Shown in pieces: positions 16,646 to 30,522 of a stretch of DNA of 64,000 bases. Below the pieces are notes generated by a model. That model was not told the DNA's origin. It worked only from the letters and a program-made list of their open reading frames with translations, and searched no databases. The stretch is from Rhizobium rosettiformans (GTDB taxonomy: Bacteria; Pseudomonadota; Alphaproteobacteria; Rhizobiales; Rhizobiaceae). The stretch's first letter is position 1. Each line of letters opens with the position of its first letter. Position numbers and translations under genes: made by a program. The stretch lies in assembly GCF_016806065.1 (NCBI RefSeq), contig NZ_CP032405.1, forward strand, positions 4,058,001 to 4,122,000, given 5' to 3'.

Positions 16646-18044
16646 TTTGCATTTCATGCCGGACCTTCAGGTAGAAGCGAAGGCTCAGCATGACGGCAGC
16701 GCTCGCGAGCCCGAGGCAGAAGCCGTACCAGATGCCGATACCACCAATCCCAAGCGGGAAGGCCATGAGCCAGGCAAGGAAGAAGCCGATCGGCCAGTAG
16801 GAAACGAGCGCCAGGATCATCGGCACGCGCGCATCTTTCAGCCCGCGCAAGAGCCCAGCCGCAATTGCCTGCAGCCCGTCAACCAGCTGGAACAGACCCG
16901 CGACCATGACGAGCGGCCCCGCATAGGCCAGCACCTCGGCAGCGGCCGGGGCATTCTCATTGATGAACGCGGCAGACAGTTGGTTCGGCACGAGCAGGAA
17001 CAGGATAGCGCCTGACAGGGACATGAGAGCGGCGATGCCAAGCACCGTGATCGATGCCCGCACCAGCTCCGGATAATTGCCCCGTCCATGCGCAAGGCCG
17101 ATCCGAACGGTTGCGGCTTGCGCCAATCCAAGCGGCAGCATGAAGGCAATCGAGGCGAGCTGCAGCGCGATTCCATGAGCCGCGAGTTCGATCGTCCCGA
17201 TCCGCCCCATCAGCAGCGAGGCCGCGCTGAACAGGCTGACTTCGGCAAGTACTGTGACGCTGATCGGCATCCCCAGATGCAGCACTTCGCGAAACGCCTG
17301 CCAGTCGGGCCGCCAGAAGCGCACGAAGAGTTCGTAGCGCCGCGTCTCGTCGCGGGTCTGGATGTAGATCACCATGGCGACGAAGCTCACCCATTGCACG
17401 ATGACAGCAACGATCGCCGCCCCGGTCATACCGAGCGCCGGCAGCCCGAAATGCCCGAGCACCAGCGCATAGGCGAGGATCGCATTGAGGACCAGGATGC
17501 CGAGCGTCACCCAGAGCACGATCCGGGCCCGGCCGGTCGCGCTGACCAGCGCACGCAAGACGGCAAAGAGCAGTGCCGGAAGCAGGCCGAGCTGGATGAT
17601 GAAGACATAGTTTGCCGAAAGCGCTGCGACTTCAGGCTTTTGCCCAAGCGCAAGCAGGATCGCCTCCGCATTGAAGAACAGCGGCATCGTCAGGATCACG
17701 TAGAGGATCGAGACCCACATGCCCATACGGATCGAGCGACGGACGGAAACGATGTCACCGCGTCCGTAGGCTTGGGCGACCATGGGCATGACAGCCATGG
17801 AGAAACCGGATCCGAAGATGAAGATCGTGAAGAAGAACTGCCCGGCCAGCACCATGGCTGCGAGCGGCACCGCGCCCAGCTGACCGACGATGACCACATC
17901 CGTCGTGTGGATGCCGAGTTGCGCCAGCTGCGCGCCGATCAGCGGGATCCCGAGCGAAAGGGTGGCGCGGATATGAGACGTCCAGCTGCCGGCACCCACC
18001 GGTGCATTACTGTGTGTGTCAAGCGGAGCGACGTCGATGTGCAT
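16632..18044 (-). CDS. MATE family efflux transporter (NorM-like)
   Basis: A 470-residue inner-membrane protein with twelve predicted membrane segments in two repeated six-helix bundles, the MATE layout. Conserved features are the LGIPLIGAQLAQLG first helix, GFSMAVMPMVAQAYGRGD in the first half and the matching ATVRIGLAHGRG in the second. Members export cationic drugs and dyes or plant phenolics using sodium or proton gradients; the substrate here is unknown. The SD before ATG 18044 is weak (GAGATC). The gene is convergent with carA. Confidence 0.92.
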   Translation of the reverse strand: MHIDVAPLDTHSNAPVGAGSWTSHIRATLSLGIPLIGAQLAQLGIHTTDVVIVGQLGAVPLAAMVLAGQFFFTIFIFGSGFSMAVMPMVAQAYGRGDIVSVRRSIRMGMWVSILYVILTMPLFFNAEAILLALGQKPEVAALSANYVFIIQLGLLPALLFAVLRALVSATGRARIVLWVTLGILVLNAILAYALVLGHFGLPALGMTGAAIVAVIVQWVSFVAMVIYIQTRDETRRYELFVRFWRPDWQAFREVLHLGMPISVTVLAEVSLFSAASLLMGRIGTIELAAHGIALQLASIAFMLPLGLAQAATVRIGLAHGRGNYPELVRASITVLGIAALMSLSGAILFLLVPNQLSAAFINENAPAAAEVLAYAGPLVMVAGLFQLVDGLQAIAAGLLRGLKDARVPMILALVSYWPIGFFLAWLMAFPLGIGGIGIWYGFCLGLASAAVMLSLRFYLKVRHEMQTARG

Positions 18045-18336
18045 GGCGATGATCTCAACGAAAAAAGCCGCTTCCAGAGCGTACTGGTGAGCGGCATGTC
18101 ACATCGGGATAAGCGGCAACCTGCAATCCAGCAAGACGAAATCGACAACCTGCAAAATTATTGCGAGATACATCAGCAAGATTGATGAAAATCAGGGCTG
18201 AAACATCAGATCCGAACCGAAATCCTCTCGAAAAACAGGGGAAGTTGCCTGTTGCCGCGCAAAACGGCCTTTCTCACGGCCGGAAACCGCCCATAGGTTC
18301 AATTCTCTATTTCCCAATCACAAGGGCGGATGAAGC
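18045..18336. other. Gene-free gap between divergent MATE and DUF2938 genes
   Basis: A 292-bp intergenic stretch upstream of two divergent genes. It presumably contains both promoters, but no convincing -35/-10 pair, repeat or small ORF was found in it. Confidence 0.4.
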
Positions 18337-18816
18337 ATGTGGGAACTGATCTGGCGCGGCTCCATCATTGGGTTCGGCGCGACGCTTGCCATGGACCTCT
18401 GGGCCATATGTCTGACGCTCGCCTTCCGCCAGCCGAAGGCCAACTGGGCCCCGGTAGGACGATGGTTCTACCATCTGAAAGCCGGCACGGTGTTTCATCA
18501 CACGATCGCAGACGCTGCGCCCTACCGCCACGAACAGGCTCTCGGCTGGATCGCGCATTACGCCGTCGGCATTGCCTACGGCATCATCCTCGTCCTTGCG
18601 CTCGGCTCAAGCTGGCTTGCCCAGCCGACCCTACTGCCGGCCTGGATCTGGGCCATTGTCACCGTTGCCGCCGGCTGGTTCCTGCTGCAGCCAGGCCTTG
18701 GGCTCGGCTGGGCCGCCGCAAAGACCCCGAACCCGAACAAGGTCCGCACCCTCAATCTCTTGGCCCATACAGTGTTCGGTCTCGGCCTCTGGCTGACCGC
18801 ATTGGTGATCCGCTGA
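18337..18816 (+). CDS. DUF2938 membrane protein
   Basis: A 159-residue inner-membrane protein of the DUF2938 family with four hydrophobic segments (about residues 5-28, 70-95, 98-117 and 138-156). The conserved N-terminal GFGATLAMDLWAICL and NWAPVGRWFYHL stretches, and the closing HTVFGLGLWLTALV, match the family. Function is unknown. The SD is weak. The gene is convergent with the metallopeptidase gene, and a hairpin lies between them. Confidence 0.8.
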   Translation: MWELIWRGSIIGFGATLAMDLWAICLTLAFRQPKANWAPVGRWFYHLKAGTVFHHTIADAAPYRHEQALGWIAHYAVGIAYGIILVLALGSSWLAQPTLLPAWIWAIVTVAAGWFLLQPGLGLGWAAAKTPNPNKVRTLNLLAHTVFGLGLWLTALVIR

Positions 18817-18821
18817 AAGGA

Positions 18822-18843
18822 CCGGCGCGTCAGATCGCGCCGG
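18822..18843. terminator. Convergent hairpin between DUF2938 and metallopeptidase genes
   Basis: CCGGCGCG-tcagat-CGCGCCGG is a perfect 8-bp stem whose loop holds the stop codon of the minus-strand metallopeptidase. There is no T-tract, so termination is plausible but not certain. Confidence 0.55.
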
Positions 18844-19756
18844 AGAAGGTGTCGCAAGACCCGACATTGCCGCTGTCATAGCCGCGCTTGAACCACTTCA
18901 TCCGCTGCGCAGACGTGCCGTGATTGAAGGCGTCGGGCACGACATAGCCCTGGCTGCGCTTCTGCAGCGTATCGTCGCCGATCTGCTGCGCGGCATTCAA
19001 CGCTTCCTCCAGGTCGCCGTCCGACAGGATGCCCTCCTTGTCGGCCGATTTCGCCCAGATCCCGGCATAGCAGTCCGCCTGAAGCTCGACGCGCACAGAC
19101 ATCTGGTTTGCCTCGCGCTGCCCCATCGAGCGCCGCTGGCGGTTGAACTCCGGCAGAACACCGGTGAGGTTCTGCACATGATGCCCGACCTCATGCGCGA
19201 TCACGTAAGCCTGGGCGAAATCGCCGGCCGCATCGAACTTCTGCTCGAGCTGGTCGAAGAACTCCGTATCGAGATAGACCTTGCTGTCGGCAGGGCAATA
19301 GAACGGCCCCGTGGCCGAAGAGGCCTGACCGCAGGGCGATGATGTCGAACCGGCAAACAGAACAAGGGTCGGCTCCCGATAGTTTTCGCCGGAAGCGGCA
19401 AAGATTGTGTTCCAAGTGGTCTCGGTCTCGGCCAGAACCGTGCGCACGAAAGCTGTGGTGTCGTCGCTGGACTGTCCTGAAGGACGCTGACCGATCGACT
19501 GCTCGTAGCCGGATCCGGCGCCGCCGACATTGCCTTCGCCCAACACCTGCAGCATGTCGATGCCCATGGCCTTCAGCACGAAGTAGATGACGACAAGAAA
19601 AATGATGGTGCCGAAGCTCAAGCCGCCGCCGCGCCGCCCGCCCATCGGGATTTGAATGCCCGAGCGACCGAAGGGATTGCGTCCCAGGCCGCCACCGGAG
19701 GATTGCCCACGCCGGTCCTCGATATTGTTCGACTGCCGCCGCCCTCGCCATTCCAT
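18830..19756 (-). CDS. Neutral zinc metallopeptidase (YpfJ-like)
   Basis: A 308-residue protein of the putative neutral zinc metallopeptidase family (YpfJ). An Arg/Gly-rich cytoplasmic N-terminus precedes one membrane anchor (LSFGTIIFLVVIYFVLKAMG, about residues 46-65). The periplasmic catalytic domain carries HEVGHH, giving two zinc-binding histidines and the catalytic glutamate, with a downstream ELQADCYAG that probably supplies the third ligand. Length is normal for the family. The start follows GGAGAGAGG. Substrates are unknown. Confidence 0.9.
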   Translation of the reverse strand: MEWRGRRQSNNIEDRRGQSSGGGLGRNPFGRSGIQIPMGGRRGGGLSFGTIIFLVVIYFVLKAMGIDMLQVLGEGNVGGAGSGYEQSIGQRPSGQSSDDTTAFVRTVLAETETTWNTIFAASGENYREPTLVLFAGSTSSPCGQASSATGPFYCPADSKVYLDTEFFDQLEQKFDAAGDFAQAYVIAHEVGHHVQNLTGVLPEFNRQRRSMGQREANQMSVRVELQADCYAGIWAKSADKEGILSDGDLEEALNAAQQIGDDTLQKRSQGYVVPDAFNHGTSAQRMKWFKRGYDSGNVGSCDTFSGAI

Positions 19757-19875
19757 GGTGCTACCTCTCTCCGCTGTCGCAGCTTAATGAGAAGATAGCC
19801 GAACTGTTCCACGACACCAGTGAGCCAACGACATTCTTCTGGCGAAAGGCAAGCGAAGAGCCGACCGAATGTCTA

Positions 19876-20544
19876 TCAGCTCTTGGCGTAACCGTAATCT
19901 CCGCCACGCGACAGCGCCCGTTGATAGGCCGGTCGTGCGCGGATGCGTTCGATCCAGCCCTTCAGCACGCTCACATCCTTGCCACCGGAGATCCGGGTCA
20001 GACCGGCCTCGACCGGAAAGCTCATGGCGATATCGGCGGCCGAAAACTCCCGGCCGGCGAACCAGCCGTCCTTGCCGACTTCGTTGATCCAGAGGTCGAG
20101 ATGGTCGGAGAGCTGCGGGTCAAGCAGCTTGCGCGAGACACCCTGGCTGATCATCTTGGCCACCGGCCGAATGAAGAAGGGCACCTGCCCAGGAATGCGC
20201 GCAAAGATCAGCTTCATAACCAGAAGTGGCATGGCCGATCCCTCGGCATAATGCATCCAGTAGCGATAGCGCAGCCGCTCCTCGGTGCCGGCTGCGGGGC
20301 GCAAGCCCTCCCCGCCATATGTCTCGATAAGATATTCCATGATCGCGCCGCTTTCCGCGACAACGCGCCCGGCATCCTCAATGACCGGCGACTTGCCGAG
20401 CGGATGCACCGCCTTCAGCTCCCTCGGCGCCAGGTATTCCTTCGTCCGATGATAGACCTTGACCTGATAGTCGAGCCCGAGCTCCTCGAGCAGCCAGAGA
20501 ATCCGGTGGGCGCGCGAGTTGTCGAGATAGTGCACAGTGATCAT
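19876..20544 (-). CDS. Glutathione S-transferase family protein
   Basis: A 222-residue cytosolic GST. The N-terminal thioredoxin-like domain has HYLDNSRAHRILWLLEELGL and the glutathione-binding loop GKSPVIEDAGRVVAESGAI with the cis-proline and Glu-Ser pair. The C-terminal helical domain (residues about 90-222) includes FSAADIAMSFPVE. The first strand carries Ser rather than Tyr in the usual catalytic position (DNSRAHR), as in many bacterial beta-like GSTs. An in-frame start 141 bp upstream adds non-conserved residues. It is divergent from the alcohol dehydrogenase gene. Confidence 0.9.
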   Translation of the reverse strand: MITVHYLDNSRAHRILWLLEELGLDYQVKVYHRTKEYLAPRELKAVHPLGKSPVIEDAGRVVAESGAIMEYLIETYGGEGLRPAAGTEERLRYRYWMHYAEGSAMPLLVMKLIFARIPGQVPFFIRPVAKMISQGVSRKLLDPQLSDHLDLWINEVGKDGWFAGREFSAADIAMSFPVEAGLTRISGGKDVSVLKGWIERIRARPAYQRALSRGGDYGYAKS

Positions 20545-20723
20545 CAAAAACGGCCCTTCGATTGTCGTTGCTTGAACATCTAGCGACGACCCCGACCGCC
20601 GTCGAGGCTGAGACCGCAACTTTGTCGACGACCGGACACCAGATCGCCCGCAACGACGACTTGGCAGCCCTCCTCCTGCATGCAAATCTGCAAGGACAGA
20701 CAGTGCTTTGGGAGGAGTGACGA

Positions 20724-21749
20724 ATGAAGGCGATGCGACTAGAAGCGACGGGCCAGCTTTTCACACGGGAGGTGAAAAAGCCGGAAGCAGGACCGGACGA
20801 TCTGTTGGTGCGCGTCGAAGCCTGCGGCGTCTGCGGCACCGACCGGCATCTCTACCACGGTGAATTTCCCTGCACGCCACCGGTCACCCTCGGCCACGAA
20901 TTCAGCGGCATCGTAGAGGCCGTGGGAACCGCCGTCACAGGCTTTGCGATCGGCGACCGGATCACGGGCGACCCCAATATCGCCTGCGGCCGCTGCAGCC
21001 ACTGCGTCAACGGCCGGGTCAATCTCTGCCGCAACCTCAGAGCCATCGGCATTCATCGCGATGGCGGGTTCGCAGACTATGTGGTCGTTCCCCAGAAACA
21101 GGCCTTCCTGCTCCCGGCAGATCTCGACCCGATGTATGGCGCCTTTTGTGAACCGCTTGCCTGCTGCCTGCACGGCATCGATCTCGCCGAAATCAAGGCC
21201 GGCTCTTCGGTCGTCGTGCTCGGCGGTGGTGTCATCGGCTTGCTCACGGTGCAGCTCGCCCGCCTGGCGGGTGCCGCGACCGTCATCCTCGTGACCCGTC
21301 AGGCCGCCCGCCGCAAGCTTGCCGAGGAACTCGGCGCGACGGCGAGCGTCGATCCTGCCGCAGGTGACGTCGTGACGCAGATCTCCGGCGAGACTGGTCT
21401 CCTTCCCGGCGGCGTCGACGTCGTCCTCGAATGCGCAGGCGTTGGTGAAACGGTCATTCAGGCGACGAAGCTCGTCCGTCCAGGAGGCACCGCCGTCATT
21501 CTCGGCGTGATGGCGCAGGGCGAAAAGGTAGCGATCGAGCCCTTCGACCTGCTCTTCCGCGAGGTCAAGCTGGTCACCTCCTTCTTGAACCCCTTCACCC
21601 ACCGTCGCGCAGCAGATCTGATCGCCTCGGGCAAAATCGAGGTCGAGAAGCTGATCTCGCGCAAGGTATCGCTCGACGACGCCCCCGGCGTGGTCAGCAA
21701 TCAGCCGCAACCGGGCGAGGTGAAGGTGCTCGTCGTGCCCGGCCTGTAA
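20724..21749 (+). CDS. Zinc-dependent alcohol/polyol dehydrogenase
   Basis: A 341-residue medium-chain dehydrogenase. The catalytic zinc site is CGVCGTDRH near residues 34-42 with GHEFSG; the structural zinc lobe is CGRCSHCVNGRVNLC (about 91-105). The Rossmann fold shows VVVLGGGVIGLLTVQLA. The pattern is closest to sorbitol, threonine or 2,3-butanediol dehydrogenases. NAD is the probable cofactor; the substrate is not decidable. AGGAG lies 8 nt before the start. No partner genes suggest a pathway. Confidence 0.9.
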   Translation: MKAMRLEATGQLFTREVKKPEAGPDDLLVRVEACGVCGTDRHLYHGEFPCTPPVTLGHEFSGIVEAVGTAVTGFAIGDRITGDPNIACGRCSHCVNGRVNLCRNLRAIGIHRDGGFADYVVVPQKQAFLLPADLDPMYGAFCEPLACCLHGIDLAEIKAGSSVVVLGGGVIGLLTVQLARLAGAATVILVTRQAARRKLAEELGATASVDPAAGDVVTQISGETGLLPGGVDVVLECAGVGETVIQATKLVRPGGTAVILGVMAQGEKVAIEPFDLLFREVKLVTSFLNPFTHRRAADLIASGKIEVEKLISRKVSLDDAPGVVSNQPQPGEVKVLVVPGL

Positions 21750-21758
21750 GCGGGGCTG

Positions 21759-23246
21759 TCAGAGCGGCGGGCGCCTGTCCTTCCAAGGCAGCGCCTGCTC
21801 AAGCTGGCCTGCCAGCGAAAACAGCGTGTCCTCCCCGGCAAACCGCCCGACGAACTGCATGCCGATCGGCAAGCCCTCGGGCGACCAGCCTATCGGAACC
21901 GACATGGCTGGCTGGCCAGTGACGTTGAATATGGGTGTCCAGGGAATGAACTCGAAGGTCTGGGCCGCAAGCTGCTCGGCAATCCCAAGCTTCTTCAACA
22001 GCCTGCCGCCGCCGACATAGCCGAGTAGCGTCAAGAGCTTCTTCTCGATGGCGCTCGGCTGCAAGGCGCCGATCTTGACGGGCAGGGTTGATAGCACTGG
22101 CGTCATCAGCACATCGACATCCTCGAAGAAACCGAGGATGGAGCGGGCCGACAGCGTGAGATAGCGATGGGCGGTGATCAAGTCGGAGGCGGTGAAACCC
22201 TCGCCCAGGAGCCCCATGCCGAAGGAGGAGGCATCATAGTCACCGGGACGGATCTTTACCCCGAAGGTCTTTGCCGTGAACTCGATATCGGCTCGAAGCT
22301 CCCCGGCAAGAGCCGTCAGGAAGGCCATGGAAAAGGCCTCGCGCTCCACAGGAGGCGCCGCCTCGATCACCTCGTGACCGAGATCGGCCAAAAGCTTCAC
22401 CGTATCATTGAAGGCAGCCACGACTTCCGGCGCCACGGCCTTGCCGAGCATCGGCTGGCGCGACACCGCGATCTTCAGCTTTCCAGGCACCCGCTGGCAG
22501 GCATCGAGGAATGTGCCTTCCTGCGGCGGCAGCGGATGAGGCGAACCGCGATCCGCTCCATGCGCTGCGTCAAGGACGGCGGCACTGTCGCGCACCGAGC
22601 GCGTCAGCACATGCTCGATGGCGAACCCGGACCAGGCCTCGCCGATAAAGGGTCCGGCCGGTGTTCGCCCGCGGGTCGGCTTCATCCCGAAGACGCCACA
22701 GGCAGACGCCGGGATGCGGATGGACCCGCCGCCGTCACCGCCGGAGGCGATCGGTACCATGCCGGACGCGACGGCAGCACCAGATCCGCCGGAAGAGCCG
22801 CCGGGGGTCCGCGTGAGATCCCATGGATTGCGTGTCGGACCACTGGCGCCCGGTTCGGTATAGGGCGTCAGCCCGAACTCAGGCGTGTTTGTGCGCCCGG
22901 CGATGACGAGGCCGGACATCTCCCATCGGCTCACCAATTCGCTGTTGCCCTGTGCGACCCGCGTTGCCCAGAGGCGATTGCCATTACCCGTCGGCACACC
23001 GTCAATCTGCGCCAGCAGATCCTTCACCAAGAACGGAACACCGGAAAACGGGCCGTCCGGCAATCCCTTCGCGACCCGCTGCCGCGCCCGATCGAAGAGC
23101 GGTCGGATCACTGCGTTCAGCTTGGGATTGACCGCCTCGATCCGTGTGATCGCCGCCTCCAGCACTTCGCCAGCGGACACCTCTTTGCGCCTGATCAGAT
23201 CGGCCAGCGCCAATCCGTCGAAATCAGCATACTCCTTGAACACCAT
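21759..23246 (-). CDS. Amidase (amidase signature family)
   Basis: A 495-residue amidase-signature hydrolase. The Ser-cisSer-Lys triad is visible: Lys in [10 protein letters not shown], then the Gly/Ser-rich [16 protein letters not shown] loop and [22 protein letters not shown]. It would hydrolyse carboxamides to acids and ammonia. The general pattern fits aryl or alkyl amidases rather than GatA, as no gatC/gatB neighbours are present. The ATG at 23246 was chosen; a GTG at 23258 lies within the G-rich Shine-Dalgarno sequence. It is convergent with the alcohol dehydrogenase. Confidence 0.9.
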   Translation of the reverse strand: MVFKEYADFDGLALADLIRRKEVSAGEVLEAAITRIEAVNPKLNAVIRPLFDRARQRVAKGLPDGPFSGVPFLVKDLLAQIDGVPTGNGNRLWATRVAQGNSELVSRWEMSGLVIAGRTNTPEFGLTPYTEPGASGPTRNPWDLTRTPGGSSGGSGAAVASGMVPIASGGDGGGSIRIPASACGVFGMKPTRGRTPAGPFIGEAWSGFAIEHVLTRSVRDSAAVLDAAHGADRGSPHPLPPQEGTFLDACQRVPGKLKIAVSRQPMLGKAVAPEVVAAFNDTVKLLADLGHEVIEAAPPVEREAFSMAFLTALAGELRADIEFTAKTFGVKIRPGDYDASSFGMGLLGEGFTASDLITAHRYLTLSARSILGFFEDVDVLMTPVLSTLPVKIGALQPSAIEKKLLTLLGYVGGGRLLKKLGIAEQLAAQTFEFIPWTPIFNVTGQPAMSVPIGWSPEGLPIGMQFVGRFAGEDTLFSLAGQLEQALPWKDRRPPL

Positions 23247-23352
23247 CACTCCCCCCACGGCCGACTCGGTCGATTGTCCTCACCTTCCGGTCAATCCACA
23301 CCTCGATCAAGCGCCATCGGACTTAGCGGCTCACCCGAATATAAACACCTAC

Positions 23353-23360
23353 TTAACCAT
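23353..23360. promoter_or_regulatory. CtrA-like half site upstream of the chemoreceptor gene
   Basis: TTAACCAT matches the extended CtrA half-site, and a TAAA lies at the correct N7 spacing on its left (23342-23345). It is about 95 bp before the chemoreceptor start. CtrA controls motility and chemotaxis genes in several alphaproteobacteria, which makes the position sensible, but the left half is imperfect. Confidence 0.3.
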
Positions 23361-23454
23361 GGAGGACTAAAGTCTGCCTCAACGGCCGGCACAACACCGG
23401 CGCGGCGGACGCTGTCTGCCGCAACGCAGTCATAGGCTAATGAGGGAACGGCCC

Positions 23455-25830
23455 ATGTTATTCAAATCCGCAACCAGCCGGAACATCTTCTCGACGGTGG
23501 CACTCGGCGTCGTGACGACCATCGGCGTGGCCGCGACAGTGGTTGGCATCAGCTATGGTGCAATCCGCGGTGCCGGCATCGACAAGATGCAGACGGCAGC
23601 CTCTGAAGCCGCCGCCGAGGTCAATCGCACGCTGAGCGTGGCCCATGAAATGGTCGCAGGCCTCGACTACTCGGTCTCGGCACTCAGGCAGCAAGGAATA
23701 GCCGACCGCGAACTCGTCATGGCGGTTCTGACGAAGACGCTCGAAGGCTTTCCGGGAGCCATCGGCCTCTCCACAGGCTGGGAACCCAATGCCTTCGATG
23801 GCAAGGATTCTGAATTCGTTGGCAAACCCGTCCACGATCAGACCGGCCGCTTCGTGCCCTACATCTATCGTGCCGGCGGCGTGATCAAGACCGACGTGCT
23901 GGTCGACTATGACACGCCCGGCGCCGGCGACTATTATCAACTGCCAGTCAAGACCGGGAAGACGGTCCTGCTCGAGCCTTATGTCTATCCGGTGGACGGC
24001 AAGGACGTCCTGATGACGACGATCTCGATCCCGGTGATGGAGAATGGCAAGGCACTCGGCTATGTCGGCGCCGATATCGACCTCGACAAGACGGCTGCCG
24101 ATCTCGCGGCAAAGCGCCCTCTTGGCGACGGTTACATCGCCCTCCTCTCCTCCGCCAACGCCTTTGTCAGCCATCCGGACAAGGCGGCCATGGGCAAGGC
24201 GCTGAAGGACAGCGGTCTCGATGCCGCCGCCTGGGAAGGCCTGCTGAAATCACCCGGTACGGTCGGCACCATGATCGACAAGAACGGCGTCGAGCGCATG
24301 GCCATTGCTGTCCCGATCGAGCCCTTCCCGGGTGCCGTCTGGAATGTCGTGGTCGCTGTCCCGAGCGCAACCGTGCTCGGCGTCCTGACGGAGACCGTCT
24401 GGACCTCTGCCCTCATCATCGCCGGCGCCACCATCATTCTCATCGTCGTCGGCTGGCTTCTCGCCCGCCGCTTCATCGGCCGCATCAACCGGGTCATCGG
24501 CCAGACCACCGACATCGCCGCCGGTCGCCTCGATGTCGAACTGACAGACAAGGACCGTTCGGACGAGTTGGGCGACCTCTCCCGCTCGCTCGCCGTCCTA
24601 CTCGATAGCAACCGCAAGAAGGTCGCGCTCGAGAAGGAGGCGGAAGCCCGTTACGAGCAGGAAGAGATCGAACGCGTCGAACGCTCCAAGGGACACAAGG
24701 CCCGCGAAGAAGAAATCCGCTTCGTCGTCGACGAACTGCGCGCTGGCCTCGCCCGCCTGTCGGACGGCGACATGACTGTCCGGCTCGAAAAGCCCTTCTC
24801 GCCGGCGCTCGACGAAATCCGCGGCAACTTCAACGATTCGATCGAGAAGCTGCGCGCAGCGATGATCTCGTTCCGCGACAACGCGACCACCATCGAGAAC
24901 GGCTCGAACGAAATCCGCTCGGCAGCCGACGATCTGGCGCGCCGCACCGAACAGCAGGCGGCCTCGGTCGAACAGACGTCAGCCGCCCTTTCGCAGATCA
25001 CCCGTTCCGTCAAGGAATCGACCCAGCGCGCCGAAGAAGCCGGCCAGCAGGTCAGCCGCACCAAGGAAAGCGCCGAACGCTCCGGTGAGGTCGTGCGCTC
25101 CGCGATCGATGCGATGAGCGCCATCGAACAGTCATCGCAGTCGATCTCCAACATTATCGGCGTGATCGACGAGATCGCCTTCCAGACCAATCTGCTGGCG
25201 CTCAATGCTGGGGTCGAGGCCGCCCGCGCGGGCGAAGCCGGCAAGGGTTTTGCTGTCGTCGCCCAGGAAGTCCGAGAACTCGCGCAGCGCTCGGCCAATG
25301 CCGCAAAGGAAATCAAGACCCTGATCACCGCATCTGGCGAGCAGGTCAAACACGGGGTTTCGCTCGTCGATGAGACGGGAGAGGCCCTCTCGGCGATCGT
25401 CGCCGAAGTGCAGCAGATCAACACCAACGTCCATGCAATCGTCGAAGCGGCCCGCGAGCAGTCGACCGGCCTTCACGAGATCAACTCGGCCGTCAACATC
25501 ATGGACCAGGGCACCCAGAAAAACGCCGCCATGGTCGAGGAGACGAATGCCGCCTCGCACACCCTTGTGTCGGAAGTCCAGGCCCTCTCGGCACGCCTCG
25601 CCCAGTTCAATCTCGGCGCGGCCTCACATGCATCGGCAACGACGCATTCGGCGCGGACCCACAGCGCTCCGGCATCCATCGTCACGCGACCCGCATCCCC
25701 TGCCCGTCCGTCGGCCGTAAGCGAAGCTGCCCGCCCGGTCCCCTCCCCGGCCCGCACACTGGCCGGCAAGATCGCCTCGGCCATGGGCGCAAAGCCCGCC
25801 CCGAGTGGCGGCGAGTGGGAAGAATTCTGA
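23455..25830 (+). CDS. Methyl-accepting chemotaxis protein with CheR-docking-type tail
   Basis: A 791-residue chemoreceptor. It has TM1 (about residues 12-35), a large periplasmic double-Cache sensor domain (about 45-300), TM2 (about 312-337), HAMP (about 338-392), a second HAMP-like segment before the helical bundle, and a methyl-accepting domain whose hairpin tip reads [28 protein letters not shown]. The C-terminus is an Ala/Pro/Ser-rich linker ending in EWEEF, which resembles the NWETF pentapeptide that tethers CheR in enterobacteria. Cache domains usually bind amino acids or organic acids; the ligand is unknown. The start at 23455 follows GAGGGAA. No che genes are near, so it signals to a distant cluster. 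Confidence 0.92.
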   Translation: MLFKSATSRNIFSTVALGVVTTIGVAATVVGISYGAIRGAGIDKMQTAASEAAAEVNRTLSVAHEMVAGLDYSVSALRQQGIADRELVMAVLTKTLEGFPGAIGLSTGWEPNAFDGKDSEFVGKPVHDQTGRFVPYIYRAGGVIKTDVLVDYDTPGAGDYYQLPVKTGKTVLLEPYVYPVDGKDVLMTTISIPVMENGKALGYVGADIDLDKTAADLAAKRPLGDGYIALLSSANAFVSHPDKAAMGKALKDSGLDAAAWEGLLKSPGTVGTMIDKNGVERMAIAVPIEPFPGAVWNVVVAVPSATVLGVLTETVWTSALIIAGATIILIVVGWLLARRFIGRINRVIGQTTDIAAGRLDVELTDKDRSDELGDLSRSLAVLLDSNRKKVALEKEAEARYEQEEIERVERSKGHKAREEEIRFVVDELRAGLARLSDGDMTVRLEKPFSPALDEIRGNFNDSIEKLRAAMISFRDNATTIENGSNEIRSAADDLARRTEQQAASVEQTSAALSQITRSVKESTQRAEEAGQQVSRTKESAERSGEVVRSAIDAMSAIEQSSQSISNIIGVIDEIAFQTNLLALNAGVEAARAGEAGKGFAVVAQEVRELAQRSANAAKEIKTLITASGEQVKHGVSLVDETGEALSAIVAEVQQINTNVHAIVEAAREQSTGLHEINSAVNIMDQGTQKNAAMVEETNAASHTLVSEVQALSARLAQFNLGAASHASATTHSARTHSAPASIVTRPASPARPSAVSEAARPVPSPARTLAGKIASAMGAKPAPSGGEWEEF

Positions 25831-25857
25831 TCGTAGAGACGATTTCTGATGCTTGGG

Positions 25858-25885
25858 ATGGCGGGCTCGGCCCGCCATTTTCGTT
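25858..25885 (+). terminator. Intrinsic terminator of the chemoreceptor gene
   Basis: ATGGCGGGC-tcg-GCCCGCCAT is a perfect 9-bp stem followed by TTTTCGTTTT, 27 bp after the stop codon. Confidence 0.85.
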
Positions 25886-25898
25886 TTCGCTTTGCAGC

Positions 25899-26615
25899 TC
25901 ACTTCGGCTCGAAGACAAGAAGCTCTTCGAAGTGGTTCATGTCGTCAAAGGCACAGAAGGCCGGGGGTCGAAGCGTGATGACCGGAGCACGCGCACGAAT
26001 ATCCTTGGCCATGTCATCAAGGAACGGCACCCAGGCGGCCATGGTCCGATCGTCGAATCGCTCGATCATGTAGGCGAAGGTGATGTGGAAGACGTAGGTC
26101 TCGTGATCCGGATGCCGGTAGCCGAGCAGATCCGCCAGGCGGTTCCGCCAGTCTTTCAGGATTGCCCGGTCGCGCTCCGTCACACCATCGAGCGTGAGGC
26201 CATTTGGGGTGGCATGCGTCACCTCCATCGCGAAGGCGTCGCCCGGCTCGAATCGCGCCAGGCGATCAATGAAGAGCCCCGTCATGTCGTCGATCGGAGT
26301 CTCCAGCGGCACGTCGGAAGGCCAGTAGGGCAACTCCCGCCGCGTCTCGATGATGCCCTGAAAGAGCGTCATGTGCAGGCTGGAGGCGGCCGTGAAGGCG
26401 AGCTTGTCGGCACCGGGCATCTGCGTGAACCGCGAACGCGCGTCGTTGATCGCAGCCGCCGCTTCGGACCCCTCAACGAGATGGCACACGACGGTGTTGC
26501 CGCGTTCCGTCAGAAAAGTGCCCGAGGTGTCGTAGCGCCGCCCGAGATGCGGGATCGGGCCGGGGTTGTGGCTGAGGGCGGCAGATTTAAGGTGGTCGGG
26601 TAAGTCCGGGGTCAT
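25899..26615 (-). CDS. DUF1868 protein (2H phosphoesterase-like)
   Basis: A 238-residue protein of the DUF1868 family. Two His-x-Thr motifs are visible: HMTLFQG in the middle and HITFAYMI near residue 180. Paired motifs of this kind define the 2H phosphoesterase superfamily, whose members hydrolyse cyclic phosphates or ligate RNA. The arrangement suggests activity on a cyclic nucleotide or RNA end, but the substrate is unknown. The start at 26615 has AGAGGGA at a longish distance; upstream in-frame ATGs add non-conserved sequence. It sits alone between the chemoreceptor and carB. Confidence 0.75.
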   Translation of the reverse strand: MTPDLPDHLKSAALSHNPGPIPHLGRRYDTSGTFLTERGNTVVCHLVEGSEAAAAINDARSRFTQMPGADKLAFTAASSLHMTLFQGIIETRRELPYWPSDVPLETPIDDMTGLFIDRLARFEPGDAFAMEVTHATPNGLTLDGVTERDRAILKDWRNRLADLLGYRHPDHETYVFHITFAYMIERFDDRTMAAWVPFLDDMAKDIRARAPVITLRPPAFCAFDDMNHFEELLVFEPK

Positions 26616-26871
26616 AGAGTATCGTCCCTCTGAGTAGGAAGGACCTGCGGTACGCGCCGAGTGCGAAGCACATATGACATTGCGCGCCCGTCGCGGCAGC
26701 ATTTCAGCGCTCCCCAACTTTCCTGTCGGACGGTGCAAATATGGGGTTCCTTCCCAGCCAACATTTCCCTATAAGCCGCTTCTAGCCTGAAAAGACCATC
26801 TCTCTGCGCCCGGCCGGTGACCTCCCTCACCCAGGCCGGTTTTTCGCGCAGGTCAAAGAACGGATAGAGCC
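26616..26871. other. carB upstream region
   Basis: A 256-bp gap between divergent genes that must contain the carB promoter and leader. No convincing small ORF, hairpin-plus-T-run or operator was recognised. Confidence 0.4.
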
Positions 26872-30354
<3,483 letters not shown>

Positions 30355-30411
30355 GTTGGCAACGGTTTGGCCACTCTACGCGTGGCTCCGGCAAGCACTA
30401 ACAAGACATTT

Positions 30412-30445
30412 TCGCCGCGTCCTCGGATGCGGCGATTTTTGTTTG
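30412..30445 (+). terminator. Intrinsic terminator of carB
   Basis: TCGCCGC-gtcctcggat-GCGGCGA forms a 7-bp stem followed by TTTTTGTTTG, 58 bp after the carB stop. Confidence 0.8.
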
Positions 30446-30522
30446 TGGGCAAGGTGTATTGAGGCAACGGCTGAAGTGGCTATCCTGGAGCCGTTCTTCG
30501 ATCGGAACGCACGGATGCCGCA

